DNA from: Chryseobacterium echinoideorum
GTDB lineage: Bacteria; Bacteroidota; Bacteroidia; Flavobacteriales; Weeksellaceae
Assembly (NCBI RefSeq): GCF_007474535.1
Contig: NZ_VKNW01000005.1
Coordinates: 186,001-250,000 of the forward strand
Length of the DNA: 64,000 nt
Reading direction: 5' to 3'
How positions within the stretch are numbered: the stretch's first letter is position 1; each line of letters begins with the position of its first letter. Shown piece by piece: positions 54,040 through 63,928 of the stretch. The notes under the pieces were generated by a model. The model did no database searches. It was given only the letters and a program-made list of their open reading frames with translations, and was not told where the DNA came from. Made by a program: the position numbers and the translations under genes.

Positions 54040-55989
54040 TTATTTTTTATGCTGTTTGATTCTGTTTAATTTATACTTTTTATCTTTTTTCTGCCTTAAA
54101 ACCAATCCTGATAATGGAGGTAAATTGATAAATATTGAATGTTTACGATTCATCCATGATTCAGGAGTTTCTTTAAAAATATTAGCTTCTACTCCACTTC
54201 CTCCGTATTTTCTGTCATCAGAATTTAGAATTACTTCCCAAGATGTGCCTGCATTGATTCCAATCCTATAATCTAAAACCTGAGGAGTGAGATTCAGGAC
54301 AATCATCAGAGCATCATCTCTTCTTTTTCCTTTTCTGAGATAAATGTAAACCGAATGATCTGAATCATCGGCTTCTACCCATTCAAAACCTTCCTGCTTA
54401 AATTGATTTTCAAATAAAGCTGTCTCACTTCGATACAAATGGTTGATATTTTTTACTAGATTCTGCAAACCTCTGTGAACAGGATACTGTAGCAGATGCC
54501 AGTCTAAACTTTGTTTAAAATTCCATTCTCCGGTTTGCCCGAATTCATCACCCATAAAGAGAAGCTTAGCTCCCGGATGTGTATACATATAAACATATAA
54601 AGCCCTCAAATTGGCAAATTTCTGCCATTCATCGCCTTTCATTTTGTAAATTAAACTGGCTTTTCCATGCACCACCTCATCATGAGAAAGAGGAATCATA
54701 TAATTTTCATTGTACATATACATGGATGAAAAAGTAAGCTTATGATGAAAGTGCTTTCTGTTGACGGGATCTTCTTTAAAATAAAATAGTGTATCATGCA
54801 TCCATCCCATCATCCATTTCATGCCAAAACCGACTCCACCATCGTGAACAGGTTTCGTAAGCATAGGAAAATCTGAACTTTCTTCGGCAATAGTAATGAT
54901 ATTATCGCCGAATTCCTTGTACACAGCAGTGTTGAATTCCTGTAAAAAAGTTTTGGCTTCAAGATTCACATTTCCACCAAAAATATTAGGTTCCCATTCT
55001 CCTTCATTTCTTGAATAATCCAGATGCAGCATAGAAGTTACAGCATCCACACGGAGTCCGTCTGCATGATAACGGTCAAGCCAGAAAACAGCATTGGAAA
55101 TGAGAAAAGATTTTACTTCATTTCTTCCGTAATTAAAAATATATGATTTCCAGTCGGGGTGAAAACCTTTTCTAGGATCTTCATGTTCATAAAGATAAGT
55201 GCCATCAAAAAGATGCAAACCATTGGCATCTCCCGGAAAATGTGAAGGAACCCAGTCTAAGATCACTCCAATATCATTTCTGTGAAGCTCATCTATTAAA
55301 AACATTAAATCCTGAGGAGAACCAAACCTTGAGGTAGCAGCAAAAAAACCTGTAATCTGATATCCCCAACTCGGATCATAAGGATATTCCATCACCGGCA
55401 TGAATTCAACATGAGTAAAACCCATCTCTTTAATATACGGAACGAGCTTTGAGGCAATATCACGATAATTCAGAAATTTTTCAGGATTATTTTCGTTTCT
55501 AAGCCACGAGCCTAGATGAATTTCGTAAACAGAAATCGGTGATTCCAGACTATTTTTTTTCCACCGTTCTCCCATCCATTCACTATCATTCCATTCATAC
55601 CAGTTGGTAGAGACCATAGAAGCTGCCTGAAGGTTTTGTTCCCAGCTTAATGCATAAGGATCACTTTTTTCTAAGATTTTCCCCTGATGTTCAATCGCAT
55701 ATTTGTATAGAGTTCCCCATGCAAGTGCAGGAATAAAACCTTCCCAAATACCGGATTCGTCCCATCTTGGATATAAAATATGTTCACGGTGGTTCCAGTT
55801 GTTGAAATTTCCTATAACAGAAACTTTTTTTGCATTTGGAGCCCATACTGAAAAGTACACCCCTTTTACACCCTCTTTTTCCACTGAGTGCGACCCAAAT
55901 TTTTCATAGAGTTTATAATGTTTACCTTCTTTGAAGAGATAAATATCCTGATCTGTAAAAAGGGTAAAAGGCTTAACAAAATTCATCAT
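54040..55989 (-). CDS. glgB: 1,4-alpha-glucan branching enzyme
   Basis: GH13 enzyme adding alpha-1,6 branches to glycogen. 649 residues: CBM48 domain (about 35-125, FSVWAPNAKKVSVIGNFNNW), then the catalytic barrel with VLDWVPSHFP-like IVILDW (242-246 region), nucleophile Asp315 in DGLRVDAVTSML, acid/base Glu369 in IAEESSDFP, and LSHDEVVHGK. It lacks the extra N-terminal N1 domain of E. coli GlgB. First gene of the glg operon. Start at 55989 or the next codon (MM). Confidence 0.97.
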   Translation of the reverse strand: MMNFVKPFTLFTDQDIYLFKEGKHYKLYEKFGSHSVEKEGVKGVYFSVWAPNAKKVSVIGNFNNWNHREHILYPRWDESGIWEGFIPALAWGTLYKYAIEHQGKILEKSDPYALSWEQNLQAASMVSTNWYEWNDSEWMGERWKKNSLESPISVYEIHLGSWLRNENNPEKFLNYRDIASKLVPYIKEMGFTHVEFMPVMEYPYDPSWGYQITGFFAATSRFGSPQDLMFLIDELHRNDIGVILDWVPSHFPGDANGLHLFDGTYLYEHEDPRKGFHPDWKSYIFNYGRNEVKSFLISNAVFWLDRYHADGLRVDAVTSMLHLDYSRNEGEWEPNIFGGNVNLEAKTFLQEFNTAVYKEFGDNIITIAEESSDFPMLTKPVHDGGVGFGMKWMMGWMHDTLFYFKEDPVNRKHFHHKLTFSSMYMYNENYMIPLSHDEVVHGKASLIYKMKGDEWQKFANLRALYVYMYTHPGAKLLFMGDEFGQTGEWNFKQSLDWHLLQYPVHRGLQNLVKNINHLYRSETALFENQFKQEGFEWVEADDSDHSVYIYLRKGKRRDDALMIVLNLTPQVLDYRIGINAGTSWEVILNSDDRKYGGSGVEANIFKETPESWMNRKHSIFINLPPLSGLVLRQKKDKKYKLNRIKQHKK

Positions 55990-56045
55990 AATTGGTTTTT
56001 ACATTCTGCACAACATCACAGCATCCAAAATCATGCGATAACAAT

Positions 56046-56053
56046 CAAATATA
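56046..56053 (-). promoter_or_regulatory. Putative -7 box of the glg operon
   Basis: Minus-strand TATATTTG, about 57 bases before the glgB ATG; no convincing -33 TTG. Confidence 0.4.
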
Positions 56054-56155
56054 TACAAAATTTTACTTTAGGCGTGTATTTTTTAAGTCAATTTTAAAAG
56101 TGTTTATTAAAAAATAATTTATACTTTTATGAGTTTATAACAGATAAAACACGAG

Positions 56156-57277
56156 ATGAAGTTTATACTTACAACTGCTGAAAATGACGCAAGACCTCTT
56201 TTCATAACAGGAAATTTCAACAATTGGAATCCTAAAGACTATAATTTTCAATTGGAAAAATCAAAAGACTATACTTACTGTATTGAAATAGACGACGAAA
56301 TACTCCCTGAAGTTATAGATTATAAATTTACCAAAGGAGGTTGGGAAAATGTAGAATTAGACAAATACGGAAGTATTACAGCCAACAGAAAAGTAAAAAA
56401 AATTGATAATGAAATCACAGATTTCGTAGAAAAATGGAGGTTCAATTGGGGACCTTTCAAAGAAGAGTTTTTCCCTATTGTTGAAGTAATTTCAGAGGAA
56501 TTTTATATTCCTCAGCTGGATCGATACCGTAAAGTCTGGGCGCTTTTACCTTATGATTATCATATATCAGAAAAAAGATACCCGGTTCTGTATCTTCAGG
56601 ATGCTCAAAATTTATTTAACGAAGGCAGTCCTTACGGAAATTGGGAAATCGACAAAAAACTTTCTATTCTTTCGGAATATGGAAGGGGCGATCTGATCGT
56701 AATCGCAGTAGAACATGGCAGCGAAGATAGGATAAAAGAATATATTTTTGATAACGACCATATTGCTAACGGATCTGAAGGAAAAAAATACATCAGATTC
56801 ATTACCGACACACTGAAACCCTTTGTAGATCAGCATTACCGCACAAAAAAAGACCGCGAAAATACAGGAATCGGTGGAAGTTCTTTAGGAGGACTTATCA
56901 GTATTTACAGCGGATTTCTTTATCCTGAAGTATATTCTAAACTGCTTATTTTCTCTCCTTCACTTTGGGTGGAACCCAATAATAATTTCCCGATGATGAA
57001 TTTCAGGACTCCGTATAAGACCAAAATTTATCTTTACGGAGGTGAGCAGGAAGGATCAAAAATGGTAAAAAGAATAAAAATTTTCGAAAATTCTCTTAAA
57101 AAATGGGAAGAAAAAAATCTTTTTGATTTTGAATTTAAAACAAGCATCAATCCAGATGGTTCGCACAGCGAATTTTTCTGGTCACAGGAATTTCCGAGAG
57201 CCGTAGAATGGCTTTTCTATAACAACACAGAAAATCCTGTGGAAGTAAAACCTCATCAACAAGCAACACAAAAATAA
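56156..57277 (+). CDS. Esterase with an N-terminal glycogen-binding-like domain
   Basis: 373 residues without a signal peptide. Residues 1-90 have an early-set fold similar to CBM48 (LFITGNFNNWNPKDYNF, 15-31), echoing GlgB. From about 105 follows an alpha/beta-hydrolase of the esterase D (Fes/IroE) type, with nucleophile Ser243 in GIGGSSLGG and catalytic His in NPDGSHSEFFW. It is divergent from glgB and probably acts on glycogen-linked esters or a related substrate. Substrate unknown. The aminopeptidase gene follows after ten bases. Confidence 0.85.
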   Translation: MKFILTTAENDARPLFITGNFNNWNPKDYNFQLEKSKDYTYCIEIDDEILPEVIDYKFTKGGWENVELDKYGSITANRKVKKIDNEITDFVEKWRFNWGPFKEEFFPIVEVISEEFYIPQLDRYRKVWALLPYDYHISEKRYPVLYLQDAQNLFNEGSPYGNWEIDKKLSILSEYGRGDLIVIAVEHGSEDRIKEYIFDNDHIANGSEGKKYIRFITDTLKPFVDQHYRTKKDRENTGIGGSSLGGLISIYSGFLYPEVYSKLLIFSPSLWVEPNNNFPMMNFRTPYKTKIYLYGGEQEGSKMVKRIKIFENSLKKWEEKNLFDFEFKTSINPDGSHSEFFWSQEFPRAVEWLFYNNTENPVEVKPHQQATQK

Positions 57278-57287
57278 ACTCAAAAAA

Positions 57288-58703
57288 ATGAAACTATACA
57301 ACAAAATAAATAAGCAATACAATCAAATATTTCAGCTTTTTACAGAAGAATCATGGAACATCAATTCAAAGAAATACAATAAAAATACAGCCCATTTCTT
57401 TTCGGGAAAAAAAAATGAAATTTTCGTTCAGACCAGTGAAGAAAACATTACTTATTTCATCGGAATAGGAAAAGAAGGGATCAAAAATTTTGAGTTTCAA
57501 AAGATAGGTTTAAAATTTTCCCAGTCCCAAAAAAGCAATATCCAAGCAGTTCCTACTCTTTTATGTGCAGATTTCATTTCAGAAAAGCAGTCTGCAGAAT
57601 TCATCAAAGGACTTTATCTAGGAACCTATCATTACCCTTTTCAAAAAACCCATCCAGTTTGGAACGACTCTTTTGAACTGCATTTCGGAAATTTAAGCCA
57701 GAAAAAATTAGATAAAATTTCAGAAAAAACAACAGCAATTTGCGAAGGTCAGTTCGCATCTCAGGATTGGCTCAATAAACCTGCTAATTTTAAAAAGCCT
57801 GAAGCTATTAGCGATTATCTGAAAAATTTAGCCACAAAAAACAATCTGAAACATACTGTATTCAATAGAAAAAAATGTAAAGAATTAGGTTTAGGAGCTT
57901 TTTTGGCAGTTAATCAGGGAAGTGCTTACGATGCCGCTTTTACTATTCTGGAATACAAATCTCCAGAAAAAAATGCAAAAACTTTCGGATTGATTGGAAA
58001 ATGCGTGTTATTTGACACCGGCGGAATCTCCATTAAACCTTCAGACAATATGCACTACATGAAATCTGATATGGGTGGCGCTACAGCGGTCATCGGAACA
58101 CTGATCTATGCTTCAAAAATGAAGCTTCCGGTAAACATTACAGCTATTTTACCAATAACTGATAATGCGGTTTCAGAAAACTCTTATCTCCCAAGTGATG
58201 TGATTACCGCTTACAACGGCAAAACCATTGAAGTTCTCAATACCGATGCAGAAGGCAGAATGACATTAGCAGACGGGCTATCATATATGGTCAAAAATTA
58301 CAAGACAGATGTTCTTATTGATCTGGCAACGCTTACCGGAAGCTCTGTAAGAATGTTTGGCGATACTTGCGGGGCAATGTTTTCAAACAATGAAGAACTA
58401 AAAAACATTCTAATCAAAAGCGGAGACAAAACCAATCAAAAACTTTGGAATCTGCCGCTTTGGGATATATGGATGGATGATTTCAAATCAGATGTTGCAG
58501 ATTTTAAAAATATCTCAATGAAACCTATCGGAGATTGCATTGTTGCAGCAAAATTTTTAGAACAATTTATAGAAAACCACCCTAATTGGGCGCATCTTGA
58601 CATTGCCGGAGTCGCTTTTGGAAATGTAGAATACTCAAAAGAAAAGGCTGCAACTGGGTACGGAGTGCAATTATTAGTCGATTTAATTGAAAATTATTAT
58701 TAA
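57288..58703 (+). CDS. Leucyl aminopeptidase, M17 family
   Basis: Two-metal cytoplasmic exopeptidase. 471 residues. The C-terminal catalytic half shows GKCVLFDTGGISIKP (237-251, Lys and Asp ligands), MKSDMGGATAVIG (258-270), and the signature NTDAEGRMTLADG (318-330). The N-terminal 160 residues are less conserved, as usual. It trims N-terminal residues from peptides. It follows the esterase gene closely and precedes the ATP-grasp cluster by 141 bases. Confidence 0.93.
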   Translation: MKLYNKINKQYNQIFQLFTEESWNINSKKYNKNTAHFFSGKKNEIFVQTSEENITYFIGIGKEGIKNFEFQKIGLKFSQSQKSNIQAVPTLLCADFISEKQSAEFIKGLYLGTYHYPFQKTHPVWNDSFELHFGNLSQKKLDKISEKTTAICEGQFASQDWLNKPANFKKPEAISDYLKNLATKNNLKHTVFNRKKCKELGLGAFLAVNQGSAYDAAFTILEYKSPEKNAKTFGLIGKCVLFDTGGISIKPSDNMHYMKSDMGGATAVIGTLIYASKMKLPVNITAILPITDNAVSENSYLPSDVITAYNGKTIEVLNTDAEGRMTLADGLSYMVKNYKTDVLIDLATLTGSSVRMFGDTCGAMFSNNEELKNILIKSGDKTNQKLWNLPLWDIWMDDFKSDVADFKNISMKPIGDCIVAAKFLEQFIENHPNWAHLDIAGVAFGNVEYSKEKAATGYGVQLLVDLIENYY

Positions 58704-58844
58704 AAATTAGTTTTTCTCAAAATTTCTCTGTATAATTGATTAGTAAATTTTCAAAAGCTCAGTGATTAATAAAATTTAGTATTAAATAATCAACAAATAA
58801 AAGCTTTTATTTTTTATAATTTAACAAAATTTAAAAATCACTAT

Positions 58845-60056
58845 ATGAAGGAGAAAAACATTGTATGTATTTCGTGCTACTATAAAGGATACGATTTTAT
58901 AGACGAAATGAAGAACCTCGGCAATAAGATTATCCTGATAACATCCGAAAATTTAAAAGAGAAAAACTGGCCGTGGCACGCAATAGATGAGGTTTTCTAT
59001 ATGCCCGAAATAAAACCTTCGGTATGGAATCTTGATCATCTCGTACAAGGCTTTTCTCACCTGATGAAAAGCCGCAAAATAGATGCTGTAATTGCACTGG
59101 ATGATTACGATGTAGAAAAAGCTGCTCTGGTAAGAGAAACTTTCCGAATTCCTGGGATGGGACAAACTACCCATCGCTATTTCAGAGATAAACTTGCCAT
59201 GAGGCAAAAAGCAAAAGATTCAAGCATCAATGTTCCGGAGTTTACAGCTGTTTTTAATGATCAGGAAGTAAAAATTTTTATTGAAAAAATTCCTGCTCCA
59301 TGGGTTTTAAAGCCAAGATCTGAAGCTTCTGCATCAGGAATCAAAAAACTAACAACTCAGGAAGAACTCTGGGCAGCGCTTAACAAACTGGGCGAAGAAA
59401 GACACCTATTCCTGTTGGAAAGCTTCAAGCCCGGTGATGTTTATCATGTTGACAGCCTTACTTTTAATAAAAAAACTGTATTTACTTCAGCTTCAAAATA
59501 TCTCGCTCCGCCTATGCAGGTTTCACATGAAGGCGGGGTTTTCAGAACCAAAACCTTAGGAAGATACTCAGAAGAATTCAAGGCTTTGGATGACATTAAT
59601 GCTACAGTTTTATCAAGTTTCGGATTGCAAAACGGAGCCACTCACACCGAGTTTATCCGTAGTAAAGAAAACGGAAAATGGTATTTCCTTGAAACTTCGT
59701 CCCGTGTAGGTGGGGCGCATATTCCAGATCTTGTGGAAGCATCAAGCAGCATCAATATCTGGCGTGAGTGGGCAAAAATAGAAGATGCACTTCTTAAAGG
59801 AAAAGATTACGAAGTAGCTAAACCTACCGGTTATTATTCAGGATTAATTGTCGCTTTAATCAAAGATCTTGCTCCGAATTACAATGAGTTTGAATGTGAA
59901 GAAGCTGTAAAATTCATTCCTATTGATTATCACGTTGGAATCGTTTACAAATCTACCGATGCCAATATCGTTCAGCAAAGACTTGATACTACTGCAGAAA
60001 AAATTCATGCAGAACTTCTTAATATCATTGCTCCTAAAGACAAACCGACAAGCTAA
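58845..60056 (+). CDS. ATP-grasp ligase (cluster gene 1)
   Basis: 403 residues, cytoplasmic. The N-terminal Rossmann-like part (IVCISCYYKGYDFI, 6-19) precedes the ATP-grasp fold: VLKPRSEASASGIK (154-167) with nucleotide-binding Lys156, LLESFKPGDVYHVD (190-203), and the metal site EFIRSKENGKWYFLETSSR (269-287). The usual ExN is ETS here, losing the Asn. Such enzymes form acyl-phosphates and couple an amine to a carboxylate. First of five plus-strand genes that share this theme. Substrate unknown. Confidence 0.88.
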   Translation: MKEKNIVCISCYYKGYDFIDEMKNLGNKIILITSENLKEKNWPWHAIDEVFYMPEIKPSVWNLDHLVQGFSHLMKSRKIDAVIALDDYDVEKAALVRETFRIPGMGQTTHRYFRDKLAMRQKAKDSSINVPEFTAVFNDQEVKIFIEKIPAPWVLKPRSEASASGIKKLTTQEELWAALNKLGEERHLFLLESFKPGDVYHVDSLTFNKKTVFTSASKYLAPPMQVSHEGGVFRTKTLGRYSEEFKALDDINATVLSSFGLQNGATHTEFIRSKENGKWYFLETSSRVGGAHIPDLVEASSSINIWREWAKIEDALLKGKDYEVAKPTGYYSGLIVALIKDLAPNYNEFECEEAVKFIPIDYHVGIVYKSTDANIVQQRLDTTAEKIHAELLNIIAPKDKPTS

Positions 60057-60077
60057 AAAGTTAGAAGTTAGCAAAAT

Positions 60078-60085
60078 TATTTTTG
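60078..60085 (+). promoter_or_regulatory. Putative -7 box upstream of the esterase in the ATP-grasp cluster
   Basis: TATTTTTG in the 81-base gap, 53 bases before the ATG at 60138. It may give internal initiation; no -33 TTG is clear. Confidence 0.35.
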
Positions 60086-60137
60086 TACTTCAAGATATTC
60101 TGTCATTATTAAAATCAAATATTATTTACAACTATAT

Positions 60138-60851
60138 ATGCCAAAAATAGAACACACTGATTATTACTCGCATATTCTCGGAACAAGTCTTAAAGTAGAA
60201 GTTACGGGACATTACGGCTATCCGATCATCATGTTTCCGACTTCACAGGGACAATATACCCAAAACCATGATTTTCACCTTAACAGCAGCATCAATTATT
60301 TTGTAGAACAGGGGAAAGTTAAGCTTTATAATATTCAGACTATTGATGCATGGAGTTTTTATGATGAAAAAATTTCTCCACAGCAAAGAATCAGAAATTA
60401 TGAAAAATATGTACAATTCTTAATACAGGAGTTTGTTCCTTACATCCAAAAGCTTCATCAAACACACAGAGTTGCTGTTGCGGGAGCAAGCTTTGGAGGC
60501 TATCATGCTGCTAATTTTGCTTTCAGATTTCCTGATGTTGTTTCACATTTATTCTGTCTTTCCGGTGCATTCAGCATCAGAAACTTTATGGACGGATATT
60601 CTGATGAGCTGGTGTATTTTAATTGTCCGCGCGAATTTGTGAGAAATGATGAAGCATGGAAATACAAACATATGCATATTGTTCTGAGCACTTCAGACGA
60701 AGACATCTGTAAAGATAAAAATATTGAAATGGCGGAAATTTTAGCTTCAAAAGGAATAGATTTCTGGTATGATGAAAAAAAATGGATCAACCACGACTGG
60801 CCTTTATGGAGAATGACTTTTCCTAATTACATAGAAACTTTTTTCTCTTAA
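60138..60851 (+). CDS. Alpha/beta-hydrolase esterase (cluster gene 2)
   Basis: 237 residues, esterase D-like, without a signal peptide. The nucleophile Ser118 sits in VAGASFGGYHAANF, the Asp in STSDEDIC, and the His in NHDWPLWR near the C-terminus, forming a plausible triad. MFPTSQGQYTQNHDF is characteristic of the subfamily. It may release or transfer an acyl group from the product of the neighbouring ligases. No substrate can be named. Confidence 0.87.
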   Translation: MPKIEHTDYYSHILGTSLKVEVTGHYGYPIIMFPTSQGQYTQNHDFHLNSSINYFVEQGKVKLYNIQTIDAWSFYDEKISPQQRIRNYEKYVQFLIQEFVPYIQKLHQTHRVAVAGASFGGYHAANFAFRFPDVVSHLFCLSGAFSIRNFMDGYSDELVYFNCPREFVRNDEAWKYKHMHIVLSTSDEDICKDKNIEMAEILASKGIDFWYDEKKWINHDWPLWRMTFPNYIETFFS

Positions 60852-60889
60852 AAATAAACTTAAAATAAAAACATTAAAAAAATAAAATT

Positions 60890-61843
60890 ATGGCAAAAAA
60901 AGTAGGAATTTTGTTCGGAATGGAAGATACTTTTCCCTGGGCATTTATTGATAAAGTGAACGAAATGGGAGGCGGAGAAGTAATTGCCGAACCTGTAAAT
61001 ATTGATAAACTTGAACAGGGTGCTGATTACGGATATGCTGTTATTATCGACAGAATTTCCCAGGATGTTCCTTTTTACAGGGCATATTTAAAAAATGCAG
61101 CTCTTAACGGAACCTATGTCATCAATAACCCATTTTGGTGGAGCGCAGATGAAAAATTTTTCAATAATGCATTGATGTCAAAATTGGGAATTCCTTTACC
61201 GAAAACAGTTTTATTACCTTCTCATGAAAGACCGACCAACACTTCAGAAACCTCTTTCAGAAACCTGAAATTTCCCCATGACTGGGATTATATATTCAAT
61301 TATGTCGGATTTCCTGCTTATATGAAACCACACGATGGCGGAGGCTGGAAAAGCGTTTACCGAGTAGAAAATCCTGACGATCTTTGGGAAAAACTAAGCG
61401 AAACCGAGCAACTGGTGATGATGGTTCAGGAAGAAATTGTCTTTCAGGATTATTACAGAGTGTATTGTTTAGGACAAAAATATGTACACATTATGCCTTA
61501 CGAACCAAGAAACCCTCATCATTTGAGATATGCTACAACACATCAGACAGAAGGTGAAGAATTGAAAAAATTACTAAAAACAATTCATGATTATACCCTT
61601 AAAATGAATCAGGCTTTGGGATATGACTTTAATACAGTAGAATTTGCTGTAAGGGACGGCATTCCTTACGCTATTGATTTCTGCAACCCAGCTCCTGATG
61701 CTGATAAAAATTCTGTAGGAGAGGAAAATTTTGCATGGATTGTAGAGCATGCTGCCAAATTAGCTATTGAAAAAGCTAAAGAATACGTTCCGGGACAACC
61801 CAATATCTCTTGGGGAACATTTGTAAAAAACTCAGTTAAATAA
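60890..61843 (+). CDS. ATP-grasp ligase (cluster gene 3)
   Basis: 317 residues, RimK/D-Ala-D-Ala-like. KVGILFGMEDTFPW (4-17) begins a pre-ATP-grasp domain. PAYMKPHDGGGWKSVYRV (142-159) binds ATP, QEEIVFQDYYRVYCLG (180-195) is the next strand, and the metal site is complete: EFAVRDGIPYAIDFCNPAPD with Glu251, Asp263 and Asn266. This complete site contrasts with the first ATP-grasp gene. It follows the esterase by 38 bases. Confidence 0.9.
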   Translation: MAKKVGILFGMEDTFPWAFIDKVNEMGGGEVIAEPVNIDKLEQGADYGYAVIIDRISQDVPFYRAYLKNAALNGTYVINNPFWWSADEKFFNNALMSKLGIPLPKTVLLPSHERPTNTSETSFRNLKFPHDWDYIFNYVGFPAYMKPHDGGGWKSVYRVENPDDLWEKLSETEQLVMMVQEEIVFQDYYRVYCLGQKYVHIMPYEPRNPHHLRYATTHQTEGEELKKLLKTIHDYTLKMNQALGYDFNTVEFAVRDGIPYAIDFCNPAPDADKNSVGEENFAWIVEHAAKLAIEKAKEYVPGQPNISWGTFVKNSVK

Positions 61844-61872
61844 ACCAATCATACCATAAAAAAAGCACAAAA

Positions 61873-62991
61873 ATGCATCAGTTTACTATCGGAATCGAGG
61901 AAGAATATCAGATTATTGATGTTGAAAGCCGCGATTTAATATCTCATGTTTCGAAAATCATTGAGGGCGGAAAATCTGTTTTAAGTGAAAACTTAAAGCA
62001 TGAAATGCACGAATCTATGATTGAGATGGAAACCGGAATCTGCCAGAACATTCAGGAGGCAAAAGCTGAGCTTACCAACCTGAGAAGACATCTTATTAAA
62101 ACCGCTCACGAACAGGGACTGCGTGTATCCGGAGGTGGAACCCATCCTTTTTCCAATTGGGAACACAATACAATTACCAACGGTGAAAGGTATAACAAAA
62201 TTGTTGATGATATGGGAGATGTCGCAAGAGGAAACCTGATTTTCGGCCTGCATGTTCACATTGGGATTCCAAACCGTGAAGAAGGGGTAAGAATTCAGAA
62301 TGTTATGCGTTATTTTCTTCCTCATGTTTACGCACTTTCAGTAAATTCACCTTTCTGGATCGGAAGAAATACAGGTTTTAAATCTTACCGTCAGGAGATT
62401 TTTGTAAAATTTCCGAGAACGGGTATTCCAAGTTTTTTCAACTCTTTGGCTGAGTTTGACAGCTATGTAGATCTATTGGTAAAAACCGGAACTATTGATA
62501 ATGCCAAAAAAATCTGGTGGGATCTGAGAGTTCACCCTTTCTATCCCACCATTGAGTTCAGAATCTGCGATATGCCTTTAAGGATTGAGGAAACCGTCTG
62601 CCTTGCTGCTATCATGCAAAGTCTTGTAGCAAAAATTTATAAACTTCACCAGCAAAACCTAAGCTTCCGAAGCTACAGAAGACTGCTTTTGAATGAAAAT
62701 AAATGGCGAGCTTCCAAAGACGGAATTCATTCTAAACTGATAGATTTCGGCAAAGAAGAATCTGTACCTTATCCTGATCTATTGAAAGAACTTCTTGAGT
62801 TTATTGATGATGTAGTAGATGATCTGGGATGCAGAAAGGAAGTAGAATACGCATGGAAAATACTGGAAAACGGAACAGGAGCCGACAGGCAGCTTAGAGT
62901 ATATCAGGAAACAGGAGATCTGAAAAAAGTGGTTGATTATATGATTTCTGAAACGGAATACGGAATCACTCACAACGAAACTGCTTTGTAA
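61873..62991 (+). CDS. Carboxylate-amine ligase, YbdK/GCS2 family (cluster gene 4)
   Basis: 372 residues. Members resemble plant-type glutamate-cysteine ligase and join a carboxylate to an amine with ATP. GIEEEYQ (7-13), HEMHESMIEMETG (43-55), SGGGTHPFSNW (86-96), GLHVHIGIPN (125-134) and WWDLRVHPFYPTIEFRICD complete the fold; the Glu and His residues for two metals are intact. It follows the second ATP-grasp gene by 29 bases. With two ATP-grasp ligases it forms an unusual three-ligase set. Confidence 0.93.
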   Translation: MHQFTIGIEEEYQIIDVESRDLISHVSKIIEGGKSVLSENLKHEMHESMIEMETGICQNIQEAKAELTNLRRHLIKTAHEQGLRVSGGGTHPFSNWEHNTITNGERYNKIVDDMGDVARGNLIFGLHVHIGIPNREEGVRIQNVMRYFLPHVYALSVNSPFWIGRNTGFKSYRQEIFVKFPRTGIPSFFNSLAEFDSYVDLLVKTGTIDNAKKIWWDLRVHPFYPTIEFRICDMPLRIEETVCLAAIMQSLVAKIYKLHQQNLSFRSYRRLLLNENKWRASKDGIHSKLIDFGKEESVPYPDLLKELLEFIDDVVDDLGCRKEVEYAWKILENGTGADRQLRVYQETGDLKKVVDYMISETEYGITHNETAL

Positions 62992-62999
62992 TTTTTTAA

Positions 63000-63007
63000 T
63001 AACTTTG
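63000..63007 (+). promoter_or_regulatory. Putative -7 box before the amidotransferase gene
   Basis: TAACTTTG, matching TAnnTTTG, 15 bases before the ATG at 63023. It supports the ATG over the TTG at 63005 and suggests an internal promoter. Confidence 0.4.
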
Positions 63008-63022
63008 CCTAAATTTAAAATT

Positions 63023-63856
63023 ATGACAGAGGTAAGAATTGCGTTGCTGGATATGAACAATAACCATGTCAATCAGGGATTTAGAAATATTAAGGAAATT
63101 TCGGAAGCTTTTAAGCAAGAGTCAACAGAAGAAATTTCTATTCAGACTTTTGATGTAAGATATAAAAACGAAATTCCGGCAATAGAAGATTTTGACGTAT
63201 TTATTTCTTCAGGAGGACCTGGAAATCCTCACAAAGAAGGACATGAATGGGAAGATCAGTTTGCAGATTTTTTAGATGCAGTGTATAACCATAACCTTCA
63301 AAACGAAAACAAAAAATATCTTTTCCTGATTTGTCATTCTTTCCAATTGGCAAGCATTCATTGGAAATTGGGCAATATTTGCAAGAGAAAATCTTATTCT
63401 TTCGGTGTAATGCCTGTTCATAAAACAGAGGAAGGCGAAAGCGAATTTTTATTTAAAAATCTTCCGGATCCTTTTTATGCAGTAGATTCCAGAGCATACC
63501 AGTTTATAGAACCGGATGCAGAGCGTTTTGAAGAATTGGGAATGCAGGTTGTGGCGATAGAAAAATTCAGGCCGCATATTAATCTGGAAAGAGCAGTAAT
63601 GGCAGTTCGTTTTTCTGATGAGATTTTCGGAACCCAGTTCCATCCGGAAGCCAATCCTTCAGGAATGATTGAAAATCTTAAGGACGAAAAAAACAAGGAA
63701 GCAATGATTGAAAACTACGGCATGGAAAAATATCTTGAGACGGTTGACAGGATGAATGATGAAGATAAAATTGTTTTGACACAAGCTCAGATTTTACCAA
63801 GATTTTTACGTTCAGCAAAAAAGAATATTTTAAAAAAAAATGAAGTTTTAGTCTGA
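63023..63856 (+). CDS. Class I glutamine amidotransferase-like protein (cluster gene 5)
   Basis: 277 residues from the ATG at 63023. FISSGGPGNPHKEG is the oxyanion region, LICHSFQLASIHW carries the nucleophile Cys104, and GTQFHPEANPSGM the catalytic His and Glu. The nucleophile elbow has Cys-His-Ser in place of the usual Cys-x-Gly. It could deliver ammonia to a ligase of the cluster or hydrolyse a gamma-glutamyl bond. A strong terminator follows it. Confidence 0.88.
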   Translation: MTEVRIALLDMNNNHVNQGFRNIKEISEAFKQESTEEISIQTFDVRYKNEIPAIEDFDVFISSGGPGNPHKEGHEWEDQFADFLDAVYNHNLQNENKKYLFLICHSFQLASIHWKLGNICKRKSYSFGVMPVHKTEEGESEFLFKNLPDPFYAVDSRAYQFIEPDAERFEELGMQVVAIEKFRPHINLERAVMAVRFSDEIFGTQFHPEANPSGMIENLKDEKNKEAMIENYGMEKYLETVDRMNDEDKIVLTQAQILPRFLRSAKKNILKKNEVLV

Positions 63857-63877
63857 AAAAATTAAATATAAACAATG

Positions 63878-63905
63878 AAAATCGAGCACCACTGCTCGAT
63901 TTTTT
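63878..63905 (+). terminator. Terminator after the amidotransferase gene
   Basis: Eleven-base stem AAAATCGAGCA/TGCTCGATTTT with loop CCAC, followed by T. It separates the five-gene cluster from the gene entering at 63929. Confidence 0.85.
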
Positions 63906-63928
63906 AAATCACAAAAAAGAAAAAGAAT

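Noticed and set aside
58797..58806. AAAAGCTTTT palindrome followed by T before the ATP-grasp cluster
   Set aside because: No loop space for an RNA hairpin and no matching upstream gene end nearby.
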